A stretch of 64,000 nt of DNA, taken from Petunia secreta. Its lineage: Eukaryota > Streptophyta > Magnoliopsida > Solanales > Solanaceae. The translations under genes were made by a program, and so were the position numbers. Of this stretch, positions 49,057 through 60,240 are shown piece by piece. Location of the stretch: assembly GCA_029990175.1 (NCBI GenBank), contig JARKIP010000022.1, positions 20,434,001-20,498,000 of the forward strand. The letters are read 5' to 3'. A model generated the notes under the pieces. The model saw only the letters and a program-made list of their open reading frames with translations, did no database searches and had not been told where the DNA came from. How positions within the stretch are numbered: position 1 is the first letter of the stretch; every line of letters begins with the position of its first letter.

Positions 49057-49579
49057 GCTGAGGTTTCACACATAAACTGCTACACATCACATACCTTAAA
49101 TAAAGAAAACTGCACATGTGCACCTTTACACGTTTGCATCTCACAAAAACTGCCTACTACGTGCAGTTAAACTGATAAATGCAAATAAAAAAGTGCTCAA
49201 ATAGAATAATTTATTTTACTTAACTAATTTACTTTTGGCAAGCAGATTTTGTTTTATGAAGTTACTTTTTAAAATTTTTTTAAGCGAGTCAAAAAATTCA
49301 AGACAGTTATTAGACTAAAGTAAAATGTAGTAAGATGGTAAAATGCCCAATCCGCTACTAGTATTAAGTGTATATAATATATTGTAACATATTATATAAA
49401 ATTCTTTTATACCATATACTAGTAAGGTATACAATAGAACCATAGTTTTCTCTCAATACAATAAGTATACTGTCACAGCTAAAACTTGTATACCTTTGAA
49501 GGAAAACTGGGAATATATTTTCAGAAGTACACCTTTCCGGTATTCAGTATACTCTGATGTTATACTGCGTTAATTAAGG

Positions 49580-49702
49580 TACAGTCTATTCTGTATAATA
49601 GAAAGATATACAATGAAATACCCATATTGAACAAAGCTTACTACACGATAAAGAACAATTGATATTGAACACCATACCATTTGATAGCCAACACAATAAA
49701 TC
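49580..49702. repeat. Repeat shared with intron 1 of gene G
   Basis: About 120 bp (around GATATACAATGAAATACCCA) matching 39041-39155 in the same orientation. The rest of 49057-49822 shows no gene but has about four GTATAC motifs near 49420-49560. Confidence 0.8.
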
Positions 49703-49822
49703 GACAAATTGCACTACCAAGCTATAGTACTAGTACTTATGCACAAATTGCACCAACAGTAAAAGCATCAGCTATTTCAGACACGCAGTAAAATAAAGAA
49801 AGCAACATAATTTGTTGTTATA

Positions 49823-52800
49823 TCAAGACTTTATAGGGATATTTTTGCATGTCTTGCGGTTGTGCCCTTTCTGCCCACACTGTCCACAGTGATTTTTATT
49901 TCTAGTAGCAGGTTTTTCCCATGAAGATTTGAATCTTGTTTTTATTGGCCTTCCTTGTTTGGATCTTCCCCTTGGCGGTAGAACTATCTGTGCTAGCGCT
50001 TCCTGGGGAATCTGCCATGTAGCTTCACCTGGGATAGGACAAACTGGTATCTGATATGTTTTGCGAAAGTTCTTTGTTGTCTAGAACCTAGAGCAATATT
50101 TATAAGGAGATACATGAACTCTATCCAGAACAGCCAGCACATGTGAACATGGAATGTCTTCCATTTAAAACCTCCCACAAGTGCATGTTCTTTCAGGCAT
50201 GGATGCGGCATGTTTCTGTCCAGCACGAATTACTTCATGCTGAAAATCTCTTGAAGGTATCACCTGAATTTCAAGAACTTAAATTGGCGGATGCACATAA
50301 ATTTATAAATATATGATAAACTGAAAGAAAAATAGTGTATCTTACTGTCATGCTTCGTGACGCGATAGTGCTGGCTGTCAATAACTCTTCATACTTGTCA
50401 GTCAACTCTCTAAATGTGCCCATTGCTTCTTCACCATTATTATTGTTCCATTCCTGTACGATATGCATCATAGAGTCTAGAAAGTGAACAACTGGGAGAT
50501 CTTTTGAATGTCTTGCTTCTGAATTGACCGACTCAGCAATATTTGAAGTCATGTTGAAGGTTCTATTTGTAGTGCAATATGCGCGGGACCATTTCTGGTA
50601 TCCAAGAGCTGCCAAATATTGTTTTACTCTGTAATCAACTCCTCCTATATTGTCTATTTGCTTGGTGAACTAGGGAATAGTGTATGCTCTCGCTGCTGCA
50701 AAGTATACTTTTGAAATTTGCTTTGTACCCTTCTTGAACTTGGTCTTTATGTTATTCCACAAATGGAACATGCAAAAGCAATGTGGAACCATAGGATAAA
50801 CTATAGGCACTGCCCTTATTATGCTATTATACCTATCTGATACTATACACATCCTCTCTTGTTCCCCAAAAGCTTCTCTGAAACATGAAAAAAAAAGCCA
50901 TTCCCATGAAGCATCATTTTCCGAATCGACCACCGCATATGCAAGTAGCAGAATATGTCATGTACAAAGAATTTTATATGTTTAGGAATAAATTAGTTTG
51001 TCATTTACATATGGTGTGCAGCAAATAGTTTACCTTTCTTATTGCTCTATCGATAATAATACATTATAAATCAATAAACATTAGTAATCAATAATTCTGA
51101 CCTGCTGTATCTTGTGTGCAAGCAATGATATATGTGCCATTGTATGCTGAATTTAGATGGCTTCCATCAACCACTACTGTCGGCCAGCAATATACCCACC
51201 CGTTAATCGATGCATTAAGTGCAACAAATGTGTACATGAAACGTCCTTCTGCTGTGTTTTGTAGTTTTACCACCGACCCTGGGTTTGTATGCTGCAACAT
51301 ATATAGATAGCTTTGTAATTTCTGATATGCTTCCCTTGGCTTTCCTCTTAATATTTCTAATGCCTTTTCTTTCGACCTCCAAGATTTCATGTAATTCAAT
51401 TCCACACTAAAATCTTTCTTCATATCTCTCTTTATATCTGCTGGCGTGTATACCGTTTTAGGATCAGTTAACTTGTCTTTTATCAACGCACCAACTATAA
51501 CAGAGGTGGCTTGTCTCTGTTCGCCAAATATTTTGTCAATTCCACAATTGTGCTTATCATACAAACTTGTTACTCTGAAAAAGTTTAGTTTGTCCAATGC
51601 TGTAAGCGTTAAGATTCCAATGGCACTGGTCATCTACACAACCAAAGCAATACCTGATTTCAAAATAAGATTTGAATGTTATTTCAACTATGCCAAAGCT
51701 ACAATAAATTAATCACTGTATATGCCCCTACAGTATAGTGAATTCAGAAGTATACAACTATGCTATATTTCTTAAATTAGTCTAAAGCAGACCCAAACAT
51801 GCATTATATACAACTACAGCATAATGAATTTATGTATTTTAAAACAACAGTGAAATAAGCACTGTATACCCCGTAGAGTGTACTGAAAACATGTGTCAAA
51901 TAATCACTGTATACCCCCTAGAGTATATTGAATACAACAATATACCTCTATGGTATACACTGCTCGAATAGGTTGGAATGTACCAAAATAGCGCCACACA
52001 TGCACTGTATACCTCCTACAGTATATTTCATTCAACAGTATGCTCCTATGGTATACTGTTAAAATTTAAGTTGATATATACAAACGGAGTTGTCATATAA
52101 GCACTGTATACCCCTCTACAGTATACTACATTCAGCAGTATACCCCTATAATATACTGTTAAAATTTATGTTGATCTATACAATAGCAGTGGTCAAGCAC
52201 TGTATATCCCATAGAGTATTACTAATGACAGCAGTATACCTCTATGGTATACACTGCTCAAATTAGAAATTTAGATATAAATCCTACAACAAAAATACAG
52301 GATTTACTTACCATTTTGAGCACGATTTATGAACTTTAAATTGAAATTTCTTATGAATTGCATAACGCTTTACAACTGTGCTCAATATTTCCTTTTCCGC
52401 GAAAATTTGTCCTATTGCAATCGTCTAATGAAAAGGATTGTAAATTATTTCGTCTTCACTAATAACAGTGCTTATTGCTGTCGCATCCTTACAAAATTGT
52501 ATACTGTCAGCAACTTCTTCAGTATATTGTTGCACTGAAATTACACTTGCTGATGTAGTAGCAACATTAGTAGTTGAACTAGTCGCAGTCAAATCGTTAA
52601 CATCAAACGACACGCAGAGAGGATAATCAGTTATATCCGATTTCTTTTTCTTCAATCCAAAATACACAGCAACTCCCATATCGTTGTATACTGTGATAGG
52701 CGGAATACCTTCCTTCCCGGAATATTTGATATCAAGCAATCCGTTAGCAACAGATAGGAGAGGAATTTGTCGGATTGTGTTATGAAATTCCAAAAAAATT

Positions 52801-52907
52801 GATGACGATCTGATCGATAATGCTTCAACATGAAAATTTTGATATATATGATTTTCAGTCCAAATTCCGCTATGTTGAACTATAATGTAGCAATATTCAT
52901 CATTCAT
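49823..52907 (-). pseudogene. MuDR/MULE transposase I
   Basis: Four exons on the minus strand. Exon 1 (52907-52312) ends with the MuDR N-terminal domain (GQIFAEKEILSTVVKRYAI). Exon 2 (51653-51102) completes it (CVDDQCHWNLNAYSIGQTKL, then HNCGID) and holds the first catalytic Asp in VVVDGSHLN. Exon 3 (about 50960-50344) holds AVVDSENDASWEWLF, the second Asp in CIVSDRYNSI, the CxxH part HCFCMFHLWNN and the Glu in SNIAESVNS. Exon 4 (about 50262-49823) has the SWIM zinc finger (CTCGRF, then PCSHVLAV) and a CCHC knuckle (CGQCGQKGHNRKTC). Exon boundaries follow GT-AG. Lesions: TAG near 52423, a frame change in an A5 run at 51578-51582, TAG near 50674, TAA in the SWIM region near 50169 and TAG near 50090. 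It is inactive as read, but it defines the element as a MULE. Confidence 0.9.
51720..52260. repeat. GTATAC cluster in transposase intron 1
   Basis: About a dozen GTATAC motifs within the 659-bp intron (52311-51654), often as CTGTATACCCC. They alternate with weaker TATAC half-matches. None shows the 7-bp pair spacing common elsewhere. Confidence 0.75.
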
Positions 52908-53039
52908 TGGCAAACGATATGCTGTATAATAGAAAATTTGCCTAAATTTCAGAAAAATACGATTTTGAATTAGTGACTTAGGAAAATCTGATGAAAAAAT
53001 TTGAAATCGTGAAAAAATTGCGACAATTTGAGCAGTTGA

Positions 53040-53237
53040 TTTTGAAAAAATCGTGTGAAAAGTTGAGAAAAAATTGAAGGAGGGAACCTGTGAAACAGAG
53101 ACAAAAGAGCGGGTAACAGGAGAGAAGAGAGAGTTTTATGGAATGGGCATTGGATGTAAATAAAATAGTGGGCAAAAATGTAATGGGTATTTTGATGTAA
53201 ATATTTAAGGTTCTTTGGGTATTTTCGTAAATGCCCC
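53040..53237 (-). repeat. Right terminal region of MULE
   Basis: Read inward (minus) it starts GGGGCATTTACGAAAATACCC and repeats TTTACATC-type subunits followed by AATRCCCATT. It ends at the 9-bp duplication. It forms the leader side of the transposase gene. Confidence 0.55.
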
Positions 53238-53246
53238 TATTGTAGG
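53238..53246. repeat. Right 9-bp target-site duplication of giant MULE
   Basis: TATTGTAGG, identical to 670-678, follows directly after CCCC, the complement of the terminal GGGG. Confidence 0.65.
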
Positions 53247-55210
53247 AGCGCCATTTTAGTTTTTTGTCGCCTTTTAAGAACTATTTAATTTTTAACCGCT
53301 ATATTGAACTTCAGATATTTGGGTCTTAACTTCAAACCTAAATATTTAAATTAGACCTTCAGGTTGAAATTCAAACATTCGAGTCTTAATTCAAACCTTC
53401 GGATCTTGCATAGATAGTGTAACTTCAAAATAGCAGTTAAAAAACTAACTAATTTTTAAAACTTGGGTAACATCTAAATGGCGATAGGCTCTCGTGCGAA
53501 AGTTTTCTAACTCACGTCTCTCTCTTTTTCCCCTTTATGATTTACAAAGTCAATTCAACTAAAGTAAAATGTGAAATGACTAAATTAAGCATTTGAACGT
53601 GCTGCCTTTATTCTAATGAACTCAATAACAACTACTCAAAATCAACTGAAATTTTTAATTGAAATTAACAAACATTTCGATTAATAGGCATCTTAGTTGA
53701 TTATTTCCGTAATACTATTACAACTTAGGAATAATAACTAAATTCAACAAGGATTACAAGTAGATAAACTGGATTATAAACTATATTCTAAAATTGATCC
53801 AAGCTCAGCTTAGAACTCCAAGTTCACATACCTGAAATGGAATTCAAAAGACAGCCTTCTCCATGAAATGGTTTCAACATAATATTGAACTGAGTTTTGA
53901 TAGGAGTGAATAGAAAGAAGAAGAAGAAGAAGAAGAAGAGCGAAGAACGAAGACGAAAAGTGAGATTGAGAAAGAGAAATAGGAGAAGACATTTAGGGGG
54001 GAGAGAGAGAGAGAAGAGAGCACAAGGAAGAGAATATACCTAAAATCTAATGTGTCCCCTACCGAAATTGAAATATAAGGAATGTTGTGAGTGATCTCGT
54101 CATTCCATTGTAATTAATCTGTGCGATCCAGCTGGGCTAACAAATTTTTGAACAATTTCATTTTCTGTTAACTAACCGGCTACGATGTTGTCACTCTCAT
54201 TATTTAAACTCCCACATATCTTAACTGTCCAGGATATTACATTACATCCCTCTTCAAGGCATTCTTTCCCTCAAGGATGATGATTTATCGGTTAACCAAA
54301 TCAGGAAGATGGGCTTTAATAAAAGACCAGTCCTCCCAGGTTTATTCCTCAGGTGCCAGATTCTCCATTGAGAAAACACCTTTACTACTACAACATTGTT
54401 CTCCTTCACTATCTTTCCTAGCTTTCTTCAATCTCAATTTTAGGCCTTCTTTCCAAGAATAAAGTTTGGGCTCTTCCCATGAGTGTTAAGGATACAGAGC
54501 GGAATATACATAAGGATTTGAAGATGAAAAAAAAGGTATCTAATTTGTCAGTTACTCATTCGTCTGTCGTTGATTAAAAAATAGCGAGGGTAGATGATCC
54601 ATGCAAGTCTCTTACTTGCAATAGCTTTGATCGGGAAACTGCGATCCCATTGTTGGTGAATAAAAACTCTCTAAAGGATAATGTCGAAGGAAGACATACA
54701 AGGAAAGACAGAGTCAAATTTTCCCTCCCAATGACTGTGGAGTCCGCGATTCTTGTTCTGCATTGCTCTAGCGAGAACCTGCAGTTTTAGTTACTCGAAT
54801 CCCCGGTCAGGTTGCCTCGGCCGCCTTTCCTGCCTGTCTTCCTAATCGTCGCTTCAGTCTCGTGATACTAGAGAAACTTAACCTCTTGGTTGATCCACGA
54901 CCCCTTACTGCGCCTCTTAGCAACTTCCTTCTTGCCGAGGATGAAGTGCATATTCTGGGGAATTGATTGTCTGCGATTTCTGGTAAGTTGACACAAGATC
55001 TTTTTAAGGTAAGAGTTCTCTTAACATCTTCGTTTCATATCCCTACTACTTTTTTCGATTCATTGATTTATCATTCTTTTTATCTCTTCAATTGTGCTCC
55101 ATGGTTGGGTCGAGGGTCAAGTTCCTGAGTCTAATGGTCTTCAGGAAGAGAAGAAAGTTTCCGTTGAAGAAATGTAGAACTTGTGCTGAGAATAAAGAGC
55201 TTGAAATTAC
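53247..55210. other. Right flank, repeats and decayed sequence, no gene
   Basis: Contains an AAG microsatellite (about 53914-53940), a GA-rich tract (about 54001-54020) and, from about 54480, decayed sequence leading into a gag-like remnant. No intact coding region was recognised. Confidence 0.5.
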
Positions 55211-55738
55211 TTGAATGATATGCAGATGAGGTTTGAGGAAGCTGTTGCGATCTTAGAGGAGGTACAAAATCGATGGGCGGACCAAGAAACTTTATTTGTG
55301 AACCAGTGTTTGGAGCTCATGAAAGGGAGAAAGGAATTTGAAGCCACTTTAATCGAGAGTGAGAAGGTATCAGTCTGTCTGAACGAAGACCTTTCTCAAT
55401 TGCTCGAGACTCAGAGAGCTCTGGAACCCGAGGTGGAGGAGATTTAGGTCACTTTCAAGGATTTGGAGGAGATTGTGTCCAATATAGAAATAGAGAAGGC
55501 TCAGCTCGAAAAGAAGCTCGAAGTTGAGACGCTGCAAGGAGAAATTGAACATGATTAGGTGATAATAAGCACTCGGTTAGATGTACTTCGAGAAGTAAAA
55601 ATTGGGAACTTAGACCTCGAGGCGAATATCAAAGAAGCAAAGAGATCGGCTACTCGTCTCAAGGCTTGCTTGGAAACTTACCTATCAAAGGCGATTCGGT
55701 CGATATTTCTGAGCACAAAAGTTCTACCAGAATCTTAG
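55211..55738 (+). pseudogene. Decayed coiled-coil, gag-like remnant
   Basis: Plus-strand frame with Glu/Leu heptads (FEEAVAILEEVQNRWADQE, then LSQLLETQRALEPEVEEI), a TAG at 55445, then more coiled coil to TAG at 55736. Long coiled coils of this type occur in gag-like ORFs of plant retroelements, but I cannot place it in a family. An eroded host pseudogene is possible. Confidence 0.4.
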
Positions 55739-55759
55739 TGAAGAATCAGGAGAAAAGAA

Positions 55760-56739
55760 GGCAAGGATCAATCTTCTTCTGGTATCCTTCACTCGATCCT
55801 CTAACTTCCTAACTATATTCCCAGTCCCCAGTTTCCATGAGAGTTTTATGCTTCCTTGTGTACTCATAGCCTTCATGGATTTTAATAAAAGAAATTGTCT
55901 TTATTTATTGCTTAAAATTTCTCAAGCGCTTTTTTGGATCAGTCTTAGTGCATTTTTAGAGATGATGTTTTCAAATCTTGAAGCCAGCACTGTTTTTTAT
56001 GAAGTTAACTTTTTATCTCTGCACGAGAGGCAGATCAAGGGCCCAGGATTTTTGTGTATGAAAACGACGTCTCATTTTGTTGTTGTTGCCGTTTGTAGAA
56101 AAAAATTATGTGCAATTTTTCTAAACATGATCGTAAAATGGAAATTAAATGTGTATTTTATTGATAAGGCCTCATGTAGGCATAAAAGTACATGTTCTAA
56201 TAAATGGATGAAATGTCGAATTAAATAGGGCCACTCTTAAAAAAAAAAAAAATAGGGCCACTATCGGGCACCATTGTACACTTGACAAAATCCAAAATAG
56301 GGAGAAGGAAAAGGGGTCGTTATACATATAATGAATTAGTTGTTCTTCTAAAGCCATAGCCATGTGCATGTGTATGTTAAGGTGAACTAAATCATCATAT
56401 GTTTGTAGTCCCCCTAGTACTTTGGCTTAAAGGTTTGGGAGGTTAGGCATTAAGCTGTGATAGTCTGAATTTTTTCTTTGATTTTTCCCATCGGTCCGAT
56501 TCCTGAGGAGGAAGTAATGGGACAAACAAAGGAATGTGAATACTTAATGAGATAGGCAGTGCCGTGTTTTTACGTCAGATGTTTATTGGACGGAGCCGTA
56601 AACTACTGTTGGTTCCAAGGGGTGCCATGTGTCCGTAGCCATTATAGGACCCAGCTAAGCCTGCACTTCAAAAAGTGTTAGTGGGATCATATCATAATAA
56701 AATATTCAGGGAAAAATTAACAGAAAGAGTTGGAGCAAG
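55760..56739. other. Gene-free stretch, probably old retroelement sequence
   Basis: AT-rich sequence with a poly-A tract (about 56239-56252) between two copies of TAGGGCCACT. It may hold the 3' end or LTR of the degenerate gypsy element to its right, but no LTR boundary was recognised. Confidence 0.35.
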
Positions 56740-59460
56740 GCTAGGAAGGTGACCATTAAGGGGTAGTATTTTCTTTACATGGGTGACGTTTGATGTTTGG
56801 CATTTTATGCCAATATTTCCTTAATATTTCCTTACGTTTGGATACTTTATTCGATCGTTTTATGGTTTATGAATGTGGTTTTGCACTGATTTTATATGTG
56901 TGTATGTAGGTTGTTATGCAGTGCAATTGGAGCTTTTAAGAGCATGATTGAGCGAGAAAAGATTTGATTTTGATTGAGGATTGGATCGAGCACACGAAGG
57001 CACAACACGAAACGAGAAAAGGAGAAGCGAAACAGAAAAATGGCTGGGCGCCATACCCCACGCGCCGCGCAGCCCATAGCACGCACTGGCTGGCGCGGTT
57101 CTCCATGCGACGCGGGCTTGTAGCGGGCTGATTTCGACGGGTTCTGTCCAACCTCACGCGTTCCGAGGCGCGGGGCGCCCGTTATAGCGCCCCTTGTGCG
57201 CGTTTTTATGTCCTATTTCGTCTAGGCTTGGGTCTAACTTATTACTAGGTGTTTGTAAACTCTATAAATAGTCTTTTACTTAGTTTTTCAAGAGAGTTCA
57301 GACCTTGGAGCAAATTGGAGAGCTCATAACATCAAGACAAGGGTTTTTCTTCCTTCCATTAATCTATTACATCATTATTTCATTATTACATCAATTCCTT
57401 GTGTTGTTATTATGAGTATGCGTAGCTAAACATATCGTTCTAGGGTTAGAGTATTTCATGAAGGTTGATGTTTGAAGATTGATTTCCATTAATTGAATCC
57501 CATAACGGGTTGCTTATTCTTTCTTGATTTCACTTGTGTAATTGTCAGGGCCCGATTATTACGCATTATCTATGGTTTTTAGATTGAACTCGAAAGAGGG
57601 AATTTAATTACGTAATAAGAAAGAATAGAACTAGTTTGTGAACCCGGGCATCGGGGAACCAATTTGTGAGTAGGATAGACATATACTTGCTCGCCTAGTT
57701 TAACTAATTACAGAATTCGTTAATGCGTGCACGTGATTCAACCCATAGACATATAGGGATTGGAGTAGCCTGCATAGACCGTGAAGAATCGAAAGGTTTT
57801 CACGGGTACATTTAATCTGTTAGTTAGTAACCCGGGATTTAAGAAGTGGAATCAATTGGAAAACTCAACTGGATTGTTCGTAACTCTGACCCTGGACGGT
57901 CTCCTTATTACTGATAACAACCAAGTTTTGCTCCATTGCTTGAATTCACTTTCACCATTTAATTACTGTTCTTTAGTTAACAAAATCCTCACTATTGGAA
58001 AAAGATCCCTGAATAGTTAAATAAATTGTTTGCTAGAACTCAGTCTGCATAGTCCTCGTGGGAACGATACTCATCTTATCACTTTATTACTTGTCGACTA
58101 CGTATACTTGCGTGTGCGTTTGGGAGCAACAACGTTCCAAATGGATGGGAGCACTGTTCGCTCCCTTGCCTACATTTTGTACGTCCCTTTTCCTACTAGC
58201 TCTACGACACGAAATGGACCTTCCCAATTAGACCACAACTTCCTAATATTGGGCTCTTGTATTTCTGGTTGAACGTTACGGAACACATAATCTCCGACTT
58301 TGAAGCTTCGGAAGCTGACTTTTTTTTAGAATATTTTTTTTGCCTTCTGCTTTTGTAATGCCATTTCTTTGTCCTTCGATCAAGTTGATGTCCGTAGCTA
58401 AGACCTCGGTCGTCGGTCCTCCAGTTGTGTGAGTGTATCTTATGCTTGGATTTTCCAATTCTACTAGGATCAAGGATTCTACGCCATAATCTAATGAAAA
58501 CAGGGTCTCCCCAGTACTGCCATTTGTAGTCGTGTGGTATGCCCATAAGAATCCAGTAATTATTCCAGACATCATCATTTAGCCTTGTCCAGCCTCTTTT
58601 CCAAACTCTCGAGCAAAGTCTTACTGGATGATTCAGCTTGACCGTTCGTGCATGGATAATAAGGAGCAGATGCTATTCTTTTAGTCCCTATTATTTGAAG
58701 AATTCTATCACTTTAGAGCTTATGAATTGTGGTCTATTTTCACATGTTATCTTCTTTAGTATCCCGAAGCGGCAGATGATGTTTTTCCATATGAATTTTA
58801 TGACTTCTTTCTCACGTATCTTTGAATATGCACCTGCTTCCATGAAAGACCAGTAATATTTGGCTCTGATTATTTTTAGGACCAAAGCTCTGTTGCCAAA
58901 ATGATTGCCACATTCCTCCTTATGAACCTCTCTTATGACATAGTTGATTTTTTTCGATCCAATACATTTTACTAGTGGGACGTGAATATTTATCTATAAA
59001 ATTCCCTAGTGTTGAGACAATATCTAGTGGCTCACGTCTTCAGCTTTCGTGCCTCTTACGTTTCTTCAGGGAAAATACCATCCTGTAGATATGCAATAAA
59101 CTTGTTGTGCCAGTCCTAGGTTGACTGCACCAAATTTAGTTCTTTTCTCCGCTGACTTTTGTTCGAGTGTAGCAAGTTGATCAACGAGGTTTCTAAATGG
59201 ATCGGCTTCATTGTTTTCCCCTCTAGGGATTTCAATGTCTCCCGATTTTTGGAATTGTAGCTGCAAATCTCTCACTTTGATCAAGCATTGCTGCATAAAG
59301 GGGTCTCATGCGGTGGAGTCGTTGTGGATTTGACTAACCACCAGTTGGGAATCGCTCTTGGGCTCTATATGGCCGGCTTCCAATTCCTTTTCCAATTCAA
59401 CCCTTCAACCACAGCCTCACATTTTACCTCATTATTAGTTTTTGAATGATGTTTAATTGT
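56740..59460 (-). pseudogene. Degenerate Ty3/gypsy pol (RNase H and integrase), split by a solo LTR
   Basis: Minus-strand order: RNase H remnant 59460-59066 (NNEVKCEAVVEGL, then RDLQLQFQKSGDIEI, ENNEADPFRNLVDQLATLEQ); integrase core 58885-58691 (FGILKKITCENRPQFISSKV, the second catalytic Asp position reads Glu); integrase C-terminal part 58578-58276 (TTTNGSTGETLFSLDYGVES, LVELENPSIR) and 58270-58140 (NWEGPFRVVELVGKGTYK). The end of the protein (WNV, then THVKKILP) resumes across the solo LTR 56791-58131. It is truncated at its 5' side where the element at 59499 begins. Many stops and shifts. Confidence 0.8.
56791..58131 (+). repeat. Solo LTR with ACGTT target duplication
   Basis: Starts TGATGTTTGGCATTTTATGC and ends TTTGGGAGCAACA, flanked by ACGTT on both sides (56786-56790 and 58132-58136). 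A GC-rich part with GGCGCCATACCCC, a TATA box (TCTATAAATAG near 57261) and the conserved end agree with an Athila/Tat-like gypsy LTR on the plus strand. No interior or second LTR is present. The host pol reading frame is continuous across the excised LTR plus one duplication, which confirms the borders. Confidence 0.8.
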
Positions 59461-59498
59461 TTGTGTTAGATCCTTTTACCAGAATATCCTTAACATAA

Positions 59499-60226
59499 AT
59501 GATGCGGGGAAAATTGAGCAACCATCCAATGCCAAGAAAGAGCATTTCAAGAGCATTTTGAGCCGTCTCAAGACCTCCCAGGATAAGGCGGACCGCCTAC
59601 AAAAAGGGGTGGACCGCCTACTTAAAAATAGCCAAAATTTGGCTAAGTATAAAATGGGAGGTTCTCTGGATCTGGAAGGGGCGGACCGCCCCTGTTACTT
59701 GGAGGACCGCCCACTTCACAGTGTGGTCCAATGTTGCTCAGAAGAGGCAGAGCGCCTGGCACAATGGGCGGACCGCCCAGTCCCCCTTTGTTTGACGGGA
59801 ATTCTACTTTTAATGCTATGTAATTTCTATTCTAACCCTACATGGCTTCTATCCTTTAAGCCCACTTTAGGGGTCTTTTACACTTTATATTACATGTGTA
59901 AGACACCTATAGGGCCATTAGTCTTTCATTTTACTTAGATTACTTTGATGAATGATCAAAACCTTTAAAGAGCGGTATCTCTTGAGTTAATGAAAGAACC
60001 CTTTGTTGGCTTGATTCTTCTAGTGGTACTAGTTGATCTTCGAACCAACGCCGATCATTCTATTTGCGAGTCCCGAGTGTGACTGGAGGGTAGTTGCTTA
60101 GCGTTAGGCAAATATTGACATGATACGAGGGTTTCACGGAACAAGTTCTCTGTGGATACTTCGTAGGGAGTTCGAGACGAGTCTCGCTCGTATCGTTTTT
60201 CTTGTCTTTATTTTTGATCTGTATCA
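59499..60226 (+). repeat. 5' LTR of gypsy element 3
   Basis: 728 bp, TG/CA ends. Contains GGCGGACCGCC units at about 59588-59780. The sequence TTGGTATCAGAG (60229-60240), the initiator-Met primer site, follows after two bases. Confidence 0.85.
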
Positions 60227-60240
60227 GCTTGGTATCAGAG

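Larger units (their letters stand above)
679..53237 (-). mobile_element. Giant Mutator-like element (MULE) carrying transposase, Ulp1/DUF1985 genes and small coiled-coil ORFs
   Basis: The boundaries are inferred from the exact 9-bp duplication TATTGTAGG and similar GGGG-starting ends. The strand given is that of the transposase. The element spans 52.6 kb, of which about 19 kb is three later nested insertions, leaving about 33.6 kb. Cargo, left to right: Ulp1 genes A, C and D (+) with coiled-coil ORF B (+); coiled-coil ORF E (-); Ulp1 genes F and G (-); coiled-coil ORF H (-); transposase I (-). Non-coding parts are full of the palindrome GTATAC. MULEs carrying Ulp1-like genes (Kaonashi-type) are known in plants, but five such genes in one bounded element would be unusual. 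The alternative is several adjacent MULEs with lost internal ends. No second pair of GGGG termini was seen inside. Confidence 0.6.

Noticed and set aside
53810..53992. Leu/Ser-rich small ORF resembling a signal peptide
   Set aside because: The Leu run is the AAG microsatellite read on the minus strand.
56892..57157. GC-rich small ORFs near 57000
   Set aside because: They fall in the GC-rich part of the solo LTR upstream of its TATA box; non-coding in such elements.
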